8,156 nt of DNA. It comes from Neisseria perflava. Lineage in GTDB: Bacteria > Pseudomonadota > Gammaproteobacteria > Burkholderiales > Neisseriaceae. The notes under the pieces were generated by a model. It saw only the letters and a program-made list of their open reading frames with translations, was not told where the DNA came from and ran no database searches. The stretch spans positions 1 through 8,156 of the forward strand of contig NZ_JALJYC010000044.1 in the NCBI RefSeq assembly GCF_024170405.1, in the 5' to 3' direction. Made by a program: the position numbers and the translations under genes. This document shows positions 1 to 5,920 of this stretch, in pieces (the first letter of the stretch is position 1; each line of letters starts with the position of its first letter).

Positions 1-128
1 GCGTTTTAACAACAGTGAAATAAAATCTCAAATTTCTATTTTGAAACAGTTAGTAAAAGGTAATTTGCTCTAATTATCTAGTACAGCCCCTAATTATTTA
101 CTTACACCAAACATACAGGAGTGTTCAA
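1..128 (+). promoter_or_regulatory. AT-rich leader upstream of mscL
   Basis: This stretch is clearly richer in A and T than the rest of the window and contains no gene. It ends with a good ribosome binding site, AGGAG at 117-121, seven bases before the mscL ATG. A promoter is expected here. The -35-like TTGAAA (41-46) and TTGCTC (65-70) do not pair at standard spacing with a convincing -10 box; TAATTA at 91-96 is the best candidate but sits 20 bases from TTGCTC. I therefore assign a regulatory region without exact boxes. Confidence 0.4.
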
Positions 129-566
129 ATGTCTATTGCTTCAGAATTTAAAGAGTTTATCATGCGCGGTAACGTGGTCGATCTGGCCGTCGGTATGGTG
201 GTTGGTACTGCGTTCAGCGCCATCGTTAAATCATTGGTTGACGATGTAATCATGCCCCCGATCGGTATTTTGATTGGCGGTGTGGACTTCTCCAACCTGT
301 TCCTGACGCTGAAAGACGGCGCAAAAGGCGCGGGCGAAGCCGGTTACGCAACTTTGGCGGCCGCTCAAGCCGACGGCGCGGTCACTTTGAACTTAGGTCT
401 GTTTATCAACAATATCATTAGCTTCCTGATTGTAGCTGCTGCCATTTTCTGCGTGGTAAAAGCCCTGAACAGCATGAAAAAAGCTCCGGCCGAAGAAGCT
501 CCGGCAGAGCCGAGCGAAGAAGTATTGCTGCTGCGTGAAATCCGTGATTCTTTGAACAAAAAATAA
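129..566 (+). CDS. mscL: Large-conductance mechanosensitive channel MscL
   Basis: MscL forms a homopentameric inner-membrane pore. It opens directly under high membrane tension and releases solutes during hypo-osmotic shock. The 145-residue length is normal for the family. The N-terminal amphipathic helix and first membrane helix carry the family signature, with FKEFIMRGNVVDLAVG at about 7-22, then the pore-lining GTAFSAIVKSLVDDVIMPPIG (26-46). A periplasmic loop (about 50-88) is followed by the second membrane helix (about 88-112) and a charged cytoplasmic tail. The tail has an alanine/proline/glutamate linker and the usual terminal helix EEVLLLREIRDSL (130-142). The start is supported by AGGAG at 117-121. 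The gene appears monocistronic: a strong DUS hairpin follows 25 bases after the stop and the next gene is convergent. No key element looks missing. Confidence 0.97.
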   Translation: MSIASEFKEFIMRGNVVDLAVGMVVGTAFSAIVKSLVDDVIMPPIGILIGGVDFSNLFLTLKDGAKGAGEAGYATLAAAQADGAVTLNLGLFINNIISFLIVAAAIFCVVKALNSMKKAPAEEAPAEPSEEVLLLREIRDSLNKK

Positions 567-590
567 TCCGGTTTAAAATTTGAGCTATAA

Positions 591-630
591 CAAAGGCCGT
601 CTGAAAATCCTCATTTTCAGACGGCCTTTG
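591..630. terminator. Bidirectional DUS hairpin terminator between mscL and hslO
   Basis: A perfect 18-bp stem with a 4-base loop is built from two AG-type DUS copies facing each other (594-605 forward, 616-627 reverse). It lies between the convergent ends of mscL (566) and hslO (717). T-rich flanks on both strands (CAAAG before, CTTTG after) fit a terminator working both ways. Neisseria commonly uses inverted DUS pairs as terminators; that role is inferred here from structure and position. Confidence 0.88.
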
Positions 631-636
631 TTGATA

Positions 637-703
637 GTAGGGCAGGGCGGGGCAACCCGCCATTATGAGCGATATTGTGTGTGGCGGGGATACCCCGCCC
701 TAC
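637..703. repeat. GTAGGGC...GCCCTAC inverted-repeat element downstream of hslO
   Basis: Ends GTAGGGCAGGGCGGGG (637-652) and CCCCGCCCTAC (693-703) are complementary apart from a duplicated AGGGC in the left arm. Inner segments AACCCGCCA and TGGCGGG also pair. The element lies between the terminator hairpin and the hslO stop. In layout it resembles the elements at 1755-1874 and 7681-7712: GTAGG-type outer end, internal stems, intergenic position. I infer a common small repeat family. Confidence 0.6.
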
Positions 704-716
704 GACGGATACCGTT

Positions 717-1631
717 TTACTGCAAACGCTGCGCTTCCTGCCGCACCGTATTCACCACATCCGCCCCAAACAACGCGTTGATGTCGGTTTCGTCAAACAC
801 ATATTTTTCATGACAGAAATCGCAGTCCACCGCAATGCTGCCATGTTCGGCCACTACGCCGCCGACTTCCTCTCCACCCAACATCAGCAGCATGTCGCTG
901 ACTTTGCCGCGCGAGCAGGTGCAGGCAAATTCGATGGCTTCTGGCTCAAAGACGCGCGGCGGGGTTTCGTGGAACAGGCGGTACAAGACGTTGTGCGCAT
1001 CCAGCGTGGTCAATTCTTCGGCGGTTACGGTTTGCGCCAGCGTACTGACGTGTTCCCACGCGTTGGCATCCAGTTCTTCTTCCGGCAGACGTTGCACCAA
1101 CAGACCGCCGCAGGCTTGTTCGGACGCGGCCAATACGATATGCGTATCCAACTGTTCGGAACGCTTCATGTAGTTGACCAGCATTTGCGCGATGTCACTG
1201 CCTTCCAGCGGCACCACGCCCTGCCACGGCTCGGCGTCTTTCGGCTGCAGGGTTAAGACGAATACGCCGTTTTCGCCCAATAAATCGGTCAGGCTTTCCT
1301 CTTCGCCGATGGCGGCGGTTTCATCCCAACGGGCGGTGGCGCGTACGGTTTGTTCGGAAGTGGCTTCCACCACCAGCATTTTCAGACGGCCTTGTCCTTG
1401 CACTTGCACGATTAAAGTGCCGTCGATTTTTAAATTGCTGGACAAGAGCGTACCGGCAGCCAAGAGCTCGCCCAAGGCGCGGCGGATGGCGGCGGGGTAG
1501 TGTTTTTGACCGGCGATGTGCTGCCAGACTTTTTCCAAACGCACATGCAGGCCGCGCACGGGCATATCATCGAAAATAAAGCGCGTGCGGCAGTCGGCAT
1601 GGTTGATGGCGGCGGGGGTATTTTGCGTCAT
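717..1631 (-). CDS. hslO: Hsp33 redox-regulated holdase chaperone
   Basis: Hsp33 is a cytoplasmic, ATP-independent holdase that becomes active under oxidative stress. Its zinc-binding cysteines form disulfides, the linker region unfolds and the protein binds unfolding clients. The 304-residue product is near the usual 290-300. The N-terminal substrate-binding domain includes RRALGELLAAGTLLSS (50-65) and the LVVEA segment. The C-terminal redox switch is intact: CxC at Cys237 and Cys239 (ACTCS), then CxxC at Cys270 and Cys273 (CDFC), separated by 30 residues as in active family members. The start is chosen because the next residues give a normal N-terminus and AGAGAA lies just upstream; the ribosome site is weak. 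A DUS sits inside the gene at 1381-1392, encoding part of GRLKML. The gene lies downstream of ubiB on the same strand, but a 279-base structured gap makes co-transcription doubtful. Confidence 0.96.
   Translation of the reverse strand: MTQNTPAAINHADCRTRFIFDDMPVRGLHVRLEKVWQHIAGQKHYPAAIRRALGELLAAGTLLSSNLKIDGTLIVQVQGQGRLKMLVVEATSEQTVRATARWDETAAIGEEESLTDLLGENGVFVLTLQPKDAEPWQGVVPLEGSDIAQMLVNYMKRSEQLDTHIVLAASEQACGGLLVQRLPEEELDANAWEHVSTLAQTVTAEELTTLDAHNVLYRLFHETPPRVFEPEAIEFACTCSRGKVSDMLLMLGGEEVGGVVAEHGSIAVDCDFCHEKYVFDETDINALFGADVVNTVRQEAQRLQ
1381..1392 (-). repeat. Intragenic AG-DUS in hslO
   Basis: A complete AGGCCGTCTGAA on the minus strand lies in frame within hslO and encodes the GRLK segment at about residues 81-84. 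It is a single copy with no inverted partner nearby, so it should act in DNA uptake only and not as a terminator. Confidence 0.85.
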
Positions 1632-1699
1632 GATGTTCTCTGTTTCAAAGCATTAATATCGGAATGTCAGCTATATGGTTGCGATGGGCAGATAAATCA

Positions 1700-1733
1700 A
1701 GGCCGTCGGAAAATGCTGGTTTTCCGACGGCCT
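1700..1733. repeat. DUS-derived hairpin with altered core (GCCGTCGGAA in both arms)
   Basis: A perfect 14-bp inverted repeat with a 6-base loop lies between hslO and ubiB. Each arm is an AG-DUS except that TCTGAA is TCGGAA, so the arms still pair perfectly while the CTG core becomes CGG. There is no long T-run on either side. It may still slow or stop ubiB transcription before hslO, or act as an RNA stabiliser. By published DUS rules it should be poor for DNA uptake; that is inference here. Confidence 0.8.
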
Positions 1734-1754
1734 GCATCTCGCGACAGGAAGCAG

Positions 1755-1874
1755 GTAGGGTGCAATAGGCGGTACGCCGTATTGCGCCGGGTAGCGAATA
1801 TTTGCAGCAACAGCAATCATCAAATATCCGCTAATCGGTACGTTACGCCGCTTTAGGCGGCTAACGTACCCTAC
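1755..1874. repeat. 120-bp three-hairpin repeat element
   Basis: The outer ends GTAGGGT (1755-1761) and ACCCTAC (1868-1874) are complementary. Inside are three successive stems. The first is 1762-1785 (GCAATA...TATTGC with inner GGCG/CGCC). The second is 1792-1804 with 1821-1833, where 12 of 13 bases pair (TAGCGAATATTTG against CAAATATCCGCTA). The third is 1838-1869 (GTACGTTA...TAACGTAC plus an inner GCCGC/GCGGC). The right flank CTACGGTTGAA (1871-1881) recurs as TTACGGTTGAA at 7707-7717. I see no coding potential; this looks like a small mobile or structural repeat. Confidence 0.7.
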
Positions 1875-1882
1875 GGTTGAAG

Positions 1883-1911
1883 CTGAAAAACCGATGATTT
1901 TCAGACGGCCT
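1883..1911 (-). terminator. DUS and weak hairpin just after ubiB
   Basis: An AG-DUS on the minus strand (1911-1900) overlaps the last base of the ubiB TGA stop codon. Its CTGAAAA end can pair with TTTTCAG in RNA read on the minus strand (plus-strand arms 1883-1889 and 1898-1904), giving a 7-bp stem followed by no clear T-run. It may be a weak terminator; the DUS itself is certain. Confidence 0.5.
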
Positions 1912-3557
1912 CAATGTTTCCCCGAGCGCCAAATCGACCACATAATCCACATGCTGTTGGCAAAGGCAATCAGATAGCCGAGGAAACCGATAAATTTCGG
2001 GCCGGTTTCAATACTCATGACGATGGACGAGCCGATAATCAGTGCGGCGGTAACAATCCCCATCGTCAGGCGGTTGGTGGCGCGGTCGATTTGGTGGCTC
2101 AGTTGGTCGAAACGCTTGAAATCCAGCGTCAGCCCCATTTGGCCTTTTTGCAGGCGGCGGCTGAGGCGGAACAGGTTTTGCGGCAATTCGTCGGCCACTT
2201 GCAGCATAATCTGCGAATACATCTTGCTTTTGCGCAGGATATGGGCGGATGAAACCCGTTCTTTAAATGCCGTCATCACAATCGGCTTGGCACGTTCCAA
2301 GAGCTCGATTTGGCCGTCCAGCCGTTTGACCACGCCTTCGAGGGTAATCAGGGTTTTGAACAGCATGACCAAATCGCCCGGTAGGGTTAGGGCATGGCGG
2401 CGCATGATTTGGGTAATGTCGTTGATAACCTGGCTGATACGCAAATCGCGCACGGGCGTATGTTCGTAATTGAGCAGCATTTCCAACACATCCGCGCCGA
2501 GTAGGTTTTCATCGGGTAAATCGCCCTGCGCCCAGTTGCTCAAGACATACTGCATGGTAAATTGGTCTTTTTGCGTCAGCGCGTTGAGCAAATCAATGAT
2601 TTCGCGGCGGCGCGTACTGCTGAGGTGGCCGACCAAACCGAAGTCGATAAAGGTAATCCGTCCTGTGTCGTTAACGAAAATATTGCCCGGGTGCGGGTCG
2701 GCGTGGAAAAAGCCCTGTTGCAGAATCATGGTAAACAGGGTATCGGTAATGCGTGCGGCGAGCAAAACGCGCATTTCAGACGGCATGGTGTCGATGTCGG
2801 TATTTTTCAGCAGGGTATCAGAGATATGCTCCTGCACCAAAATCTGCCGGTTGGAAATTTCGGGGTAAACGGTGGGAATGTGCACAAACTCATGCTGCTC
2901 GAAGGTTTTGCCGAAGCGCTGCATATAGCGCAGCTCCACCGACAAATCCGTTTCTTTCGCCAGACTGCGGGCGAAGTATTGCACCATCTGCACCGGCTGG
3001 TAGCGGCGCGTTTCTGGGATTTCCGATTCAATCAGCCCCGCCAAATGGGTCAGAATGCGCAAATCCGCCTGAATCACCGGCTCGATGTCGGGGCGCTTGA
3101 TTTTGACCGCCACCGTTTCGCCGCTGATTAACACCGCCTTATGCACCTGCGCGATGGAGGCGCTGCCGATGGGTTTGGGGGCTATGGATTGGAATACTTC
3201 GCCCACCGGCCGACCCAAGTGCGATTCAATCAGCTGATGAATGTCGGCAGCGGGAATCGGCGCGACATTGCTTTGCAGCTGCTCGAATTCCTCAATCCAT
3301 TCCGCGCTGAAAATGTCCACCCGCGTGGACAACACCTGACCCAGCTTGATAAACGTCGGGCCGAGTTCCTCAAACGCCATGCGGAATCGGCGCGGCGTGC
3401 TCATGTAGCGGCTGTCGGGATTGGTTTTCTGGCTGTCGCTCTGATAGCTCAACTTGATGCGCTGCACAAAACCGCCGAGGCCGTATTTAGTGAGGACGGT
3501 AATAATCTCGCGCATACGCGACAAGTCGCGCATGGCCAGCAAAGTGGGAATCATCAT
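1911..3557 (-). CDS. ubiB: UbiB, ABC1/ADCK-family atypical kinase for ubiquinone biosynthesis
   Basis: UbiB is a membrane-anchored atypical kinase-like ATPase needed for aerobic ubiquinone synthesis. It is thought to help move or extract lipid intermediates for the Ubi hydroxylation complex rather than phosphorylate proteins. The 548-residue length matches the family (about 500-550). Visible motifs in order are the family KxGQ at 71-74 (IKLGQVLSTR), the loop GSASIAQVH (131-139), the nucleotide-binding lysine in VAVKIKRP (Lys152), the ExD motif in KETDL (Glu202, Asp204), the catalytic loop HADPHPGN (285-292) and the DFG-type FIDFG (303-307). Two C-terminal hydrophobic helices (about 497-515 and 521-541) form the membrane anchor. 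The start is the first of two adjacent ATG codons; no strong ribosome site is visible upstream. An AT-DUS lies inside the gene at 2775-2786, encoding MPSE. Confidence 0.96.
   Translation of the reverse strand: MMIPTLLAMRDLSRMREIITVLTKYGLGGFVQRIKLSYQSDSQKTNPDSRYMSTPRRFRMAFEELGPTFIKLGQVLSTRVDIFSAEWIEEFEQLQSNVAPIPAADIHQLIESHLGRPVGEVFQSIAPKPIGSASIAQVHKAVLISGETVAVKIKRPDIEPVIQADLRILTHLAGLIESEIPETRRYQPVQMVQYFARSLAKETDLSVELRYMQRFGKTFEQHEFVHIPTVYPEISNRQILVQEHISDTLLKNTDIDTMPSEMRVLLAARITDTLFTMILQQGFFHADPHPGNIFVNDTGRITFIDFGLVGHLSSTRRREIIDLLNALTQKDQFTMQYVLSNWAQGDLPDENLLGADVLEMLLNYEHTPVRDLRISQVINDITQIMRRHALTLPGDLVMLFKTLITLEGVVKRLDGQIELLERAKPIVMTAFKERVSSAHILRKSKMYSQIMLQVADELPQNLFRLSRRLQKGQMGLTLDFKRFDQLSHQIDRATNRLTMGIVTAALIIGSSIVMSIETGPKFIGFLGYLIAFANSMWIMWSIWRSGKH
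2775..2786 (-). repeat. Intragenic AT-DUS in ubiB
   Basis: ATGCCGTCTGAA on the minus strand lies in frame and encodes MPSE at residues 258-261. It has the AT prefix, unlike the AG prefix of most copies here. It is unpaired, so a terminator role is unlikely. Confidence 0.85.
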
Positions 3558-3620
3558 CAGATTTGGGCTTTTAAAAAAATGTTTGTAAACAGCAGATTAA
3601 CGGAATATCCGCGCCGAGGT

Positions 3621-3648
3621 TTGCCAAGCATTAGGTTTCTTATATACA
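3621..3648 (+). promoter_or_regulatory. Candidate sigma-70 promoter for the nlpC-type gene
   Basis: TTGCCA (3621-3626) and TATACA (3643-3648), 16 bases apart, fit a plus-strand sigma-70 promoter in the 172-base gap between divergent ubiB and the peptidase gene. TACAAT (3645-3650) is an alternative -10. No experimental support is available, and I could not place a matching ubiB promoter on the other strand. Confidence 0.4.
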
Positions 3649-3701
3649 ATCAAGCAGATATCGAAATACAGCATAGCATAATAAAGGGCGGAGTGTAGTG
3701 A

Positions 3702-3713
3702 AGGCCGTCTGAA
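3702..3713 (+). repeat. Single AG-DUS upstream of the peptidase gene
   Basis: AGGCCGTCTGAA, unpaired, lies 16 bases before the ATG of the peptidase gene and inside its probable 5' untranslated region. Confidence 0.88.
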
Positions 3714-3729
3714 AAAATGGAAGTAACAC

Positions 3730-4347
3730 ATGAATTTTTTTGTCAAAACGACGGCGGTCGCAACTGCCGCCTGTATGCTGTTTGCCGGCGGCGCGGCTGT
3801 TCACGCCGACGAGATTGAGAATTTGGTCAACAACCGCCAGCGGATTTTGAGCCAGTTTGAAAACGGTGGGCAGACCGTGCAGCCAATACGCAAATCTGCG
3901 CCTGCCGTTGCCCGTCCGGTTCAAGCCTACAACCACAGCAGCGGCAATGCCGACGAACTGATAGTCAACGCCATGGGTTTAATCGGCGTGGCCTACCGCT
4001 ACGGCGGCACGTCCGCCTACACCGGCTTTGATTGCAGCGGCTTTATGCAGCACATCTTCCGTCAGGCCATGGGCATGAACCTGCCGCGTACTGCCGCCGA
4101 GCAGGCGCGCATGGGAACATCGGTCAGCCGTGGCGAATTACAGCCCGGCGACATGGTGTTTTTCCGCACCATGGGCGGCGGACGCATTTCCCACGTCGGC
4201 CTGTATATCGGCAACGACCGCTTCATCCACGCGCCGCGCACGGGCAAAAACATCGAAATCACCAGCCTGAACCACAAATACTGGAGCGCAAAATACGCCT
4301 TCGGCCGCCGCGTGAAAAAATACGACGCGTCCGCCTTTTTGAATTGA
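3730..4347 (+). CDS. Secreted NlpC/P60 (C40) family peptidoglycan hydrolase
   Basis: This is a predicted exported cysteine peptidase of the NlpC/P60 family. Such enzymes usually cut the gamma-D-glutamyl to meso-diaminopimelate bond in peptidoglycan stem peptides. The 205-residue protein begins with a signal peptide (basic MNFFVK, hydrophobic core to about residue 22, likely cleavage after VHA, residue 27). A linker of about 50 residues precedes the catalytic domain (about 75-195). Catalytic residues are visible: Cys102 in FDCSGF, His155 in ISHVGLYIG and probably His167 in FIHAP. The LQPGDMVFF segment (137-145) is also typical. A cysteine at residue 15 is not in a good lipobox, so a lipoprotein is less likely. 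GGAAG at 3719-3723 gives a ribosome site six bases before ATG. The next gene starts 13 bases after the stop, suggesting an operon. Confidence 0.93.
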   Translation: MNFFVKTTAVATAACMLFAGGAAVHADEIENLVNNRQRILSQFENGGQTVQPIRKSAPAVARPVQAYNHSSGNADELIVNAMGLIGVAYRYGGTSAYTGFDCSGFMQHIFRQAMGMNLPRTAAEQARMGTSVSRGELQPGDMVFFRTMGGGRISHVGLYIGNDRFIHAPRTGKNIEITSLNHKYWSAKYAFGRRVKKYDASAFLN

Positions 4348-4360
4348 GGAACAACCAAAC

Positions 4361-4579
4361 ATGAGCATGCCGCAAATGCCCAAATGGTATGGTGACAACG
4401 GTCAGATTGTTTCGTGTACCGAAAAAGTCAAAGTCATGACCGAAAACATGAGCGAGCTCTACCAGCTGGCGCAAGACGCTTTTGAAGACGCCCTATTGAT
4501 GGGCTGCGGCGAAGCGCAGCTGCGCGAATACCTGCAAGCATTGGTGGCGGGGGTGGAGAACCCTTACCGTCAGGGGTAA
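4361..4579 (+). CDS. Conserved-looking 72-residue protein of unknown function, coupled to the NlpC/P60 gene
   Basis: I do not recognise a family. The product is small, acidic and soluble-looking, with no signal peptide or membrane helix. It starts with a short segment containing PKWYGDNGQIVSC. Two probable amphipathic helices follow (about 27-47 and 50-65), with cysteines at 19 and 49. It is likely a real gene: GAGGA at 4346-4350 is ten bases before ATG and overlaps the stop codon of the preceding peptidase gene, which suggests translational coupling. An in-frame ATG at 4367 is a possible alternative start with worse spacing. A DUS terminator follows shortly after the stop. A role linked to the wall hydrolase, or regulation of it, is only a guess from position. 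Confidence 0.75.
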   Translation: MSMPQMPKWYGDNGQIVSCTEKVKVMTENMSELYQLAQDAFEDALLMGCGEAQLREYLQALVAGVENPYRQG

Positions 4580-4613
4580 TGCTTTGCCATTAAAAATGAC
4601 CGTATCCGGAAGA

Positions 4614-4664
4614 AGGCCGTCTGAAAATGATTTTTCAGACGGCTTTTCCCTTTTCAGACGGCCT
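4614..4664 (+). terminator. Triple-DUS terminator
   Basis: There is one forward DUS (4614-4625) and two reverse copies (4634-4645 with an AA prefix, 4653-4664 with an AG prefix). The forward copy pairs with the nearer reverse copy in a 12-bp stem (4616-4627 with 4632-4643), followed by TTTT, a standard intrinsic terminator shape. It could instead pair with the farther copy in a longer stem. It ends the peptidase and 72-residue unit. Confidence 0.82.
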
Positions 4665-4705
4665 GTGCCGCGTTATGATTAAGCCTTAACAAAAATACAC
4701 ATTGA

Positions 4706-4717
4706 ATGCCGTCTGAA
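4706..4717 (+). repeat. Single AT-DUS upstream of cidA/lrgA
   Basis: ATGCCGTCTGAA lies 31 bases before the chosen GTG start of the CidA/LrgA gene, inside its probable leader, and has no nearby inverted partner. Confidence 0.85.
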
Positions 4718-4748
4718 AACGGTGTACATCATCAAAGGAAAAACACGC

Positions 4749-5093
4749 GTGAATATTTTACGGGCGCTGCTGATTATATTGGGCTGCCTGGCCTTGGGCG
4801 AGGGCGCGGTATTGCTGGCGGGTATCAAGCTGCCCGGCAGTATCGTCGGCATGGGCATTTTGTTTGCAGCCTTGCAGCTGGGCTGGGTCAAAGTGGAATG
4901 GATACGCCAGTTGGCGGATGTATTGATGGCGAATCTGACCCTGTTTCTCGTGCCGCCGTGTGTGGCGATTATCAGCTATTTGGATTTGATTGCACGCGAT
5001 TGGTTTTCCATTTTGACCGCTACCGCCGTCAGCACCGTTTGCGTATTGCTGGTAACGGGCAAGGTGCACGAATGGGTAAGGGGGCTCAAATGA
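4749..5093 (+). CDS. CidA/LrgA family holin-like membrane protein
   Basis: CidA/LrgA proteins are small inner-membrane, holin-like proteins that act with an LrgB/CidB partner. They have been linked to control of murein hydrolase activity and lysis and, in some bacteria, to metabolite export. The chosen product is 114 residues with about four membrane helices (about 3-22, 28-47, 58-80 and 84-105). It has the family segment IKLPGSIVGMGILF (26-39) and LMANLTLFLVPPCVAIISY (59-77). I chose GTG at 4749 because AAAGGA (4734-4739) lies nine bases upstream. A longer frame from GTG at 4722 would add nine charged residues and has no ribosome site. The gene overlaps lrgB by ATGA. CidA and LrgA cannot be told apart here. 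Confidence 0.9.
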   Translation: MNILRALLIILGCLALGEGAVLLAGIKLPGSIVGMGILFAALQLGWVKVEWIRQLADVLMANLTLFLVPPCVAIISYLDLIARDWFSILTATAVSTVCVLLVTGKVHEWVRGLK

Positions 5094-5788
5094 CGGCGCA
5101 ACTGCTGCAAATGCCCGCCTTGCTGCTGTTTCTGACGCTGGCGGTGTACGGTGCGGCGGCGGTGGTGCGCCGCCGTACCGGTTATATTTTGTGCAACCCT
5201 GTATTGGTCAGCACGGTGGTGCTGATAGCCTATTTGAAAATTTTCGGTATCGGCTATGATACTTACCACGAGGCGGCGCAGTTTATTGATGTCTGGCTGA
5301 AACCGGCAGTGGTGGTGCTGGCCGTGCCGTTGTACCAAAACTGGCAGAAAATCCGCAGCCAGTGGCTGCCGATTGTGTCTTCGCAACTGGCGGGCAGCGT
5401 GACCGGCATTGTCAGCGGCGTGTACCTCGCCAAATGGCTGGGCGCGGAGCGCGAAGTGGTGTTGTCGCTGGCGTCCAAATCCGTGACCAACCCGATTGCG
5501 ATTGAAATTACTGAATCTGTCGGCGGCATTCCCGCCATTACCGCCGCCACCGTGATTATCGCCGGTTTGGTCGGGCAGATGGCCGGGTATAAAATGCTGC
5601 AAATCGGCACGGTGCACAAGCCCTCCTCTCGCGGCATGTCGATGGGCACGGCCTCGCACGCGATGGGCATTGCCGCTTCGCTGGAACACAGCCGCCGCAT
5701 GGCCGCTTATGCCGGTGTAGGGCTGGTGTTGAACGGCATACTGACGGCGGTGTTGGTGCCGGTTTTATTGCCGTTTTTAGGTATTTGA
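5090..5788 (+). CDS. lrgB: LrgB/CidB family membrane protein
   Basis: This is the partner of the preceding holin-like protein and is predicted to sit in the inner membrane as a polytopic protein. The 232 residues match the usual length of about 230. Family features are CNPVLVSTVVLIAYL (35-49), the central WLKPAVVVLAVPLYQNW (68-84), LASKSVTNPIAIEI (126-139) and the strongly conserved GTASHAMGIA (near 190-199). The start ATG at 5090 overlaps the stop of the upstream gene as ATGA, so translation is probably coupled. The same frame stays open upstream of 5090, but that part is only the other frame of the holin gene. The family's link to autolysis comes from Gram-positive work; its role in Neisseria is less certain. 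Confidence 0.92.
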   Translation: MTAQLLQMPALLLFLTLAVYGAAAVVRRRTGYILCNPVLVSTVVLIAYLKIFGIGYDTYHEAAQFIDVWLKPAVVVLAVPLYQNWQKIRSQWLPIVSSQLAGSVTGIVSGVYLAKWLGAEREVVLSLASKSVTNPIAIEITESVGGIPAITAATVIIAGLVGQMAGYKMLQIGTVHKPSSRGMSMGTASHAMGIAASLEHSRRMAAYAGVGLVLNGILTAVLVPVLLPFLGI

Positions 5789-5804
5789 ATAAGATAAGGT
5801 TTTG

Positions 5805-5827
5805 CCCCGCAGCCGACAAGCGCGGGG
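5805..5827 (+). terminator. Possible GC-rich hairpin after lrgB
   Basis: CCCCGC (5805-5810) and GCGGGG (5822-5827) can form a 6-bp stem shortly after the lrgB stop. There is no T-run behind it, so it is weak as an intrinsic terminator; the DUS pair further on may do this job. Confidence 0.3.
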
Positions 5828-5847
5828 TGTCCTAAAAATCATTGATA

Positions 5848-5890
5848 TTCAGACGGCCTGTTTCCTACCATGCACACAAGGCCGTCTGAA
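5848..5890. terminator. Inverted AG-DUS pair between lrgB and argJ
   Basis: A reverse AG-DUS (5848-5859) and a forward AG-DUS (5879-5890) are perfectly complementary over 12 bp and enclose a 19-base loop. The orientation is opposite to the usual compact terminator pairs here (reverse first, then forward), and A-rich rather than T-rich sequence follows on the plus strand. It may separate lrgB from argJ, or form a structure in the argJ leader. Confidence 0.6.
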
Positions 5891-5920
5891 AAAACATTTA
5901 TTTCCTGAAGGAGCAAGCAA

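Noticed and set aside
1755..1874. Three-stem structure considered as a tRNA or riboswitch
   Set aside because: It lacks the tRNA conserved loop bases and acceptor end, and its symmetric complementary ends and shared borders fit a repeat better. It is also about 120 bases upstream of hslO with another hairpin between.
3141..3698. Plus-strand open frame opposite the start of ubiB
   Set aside because: It lies mainly antisense to a clear UbiB frame, has no ribosome site and shows no family features.
3774..3778. Cysteine at residue 15 of the NlpC/P60 protein considered as a lipoprotein site
   Set aside because: The preceding residues TAA lack the leucine-type lipobox position, and a normal signal peptidase I site, VHA, follows at residue 27.
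4706..5089. Long open frame upstream of lrgB in the same frame, suggesting a 360-residue protein
   Set aside because: This part overlaps the holin gene in another frame, has no membrane or family pattern, and the LrgB family length and ATGA overlap fit a start at 5090.
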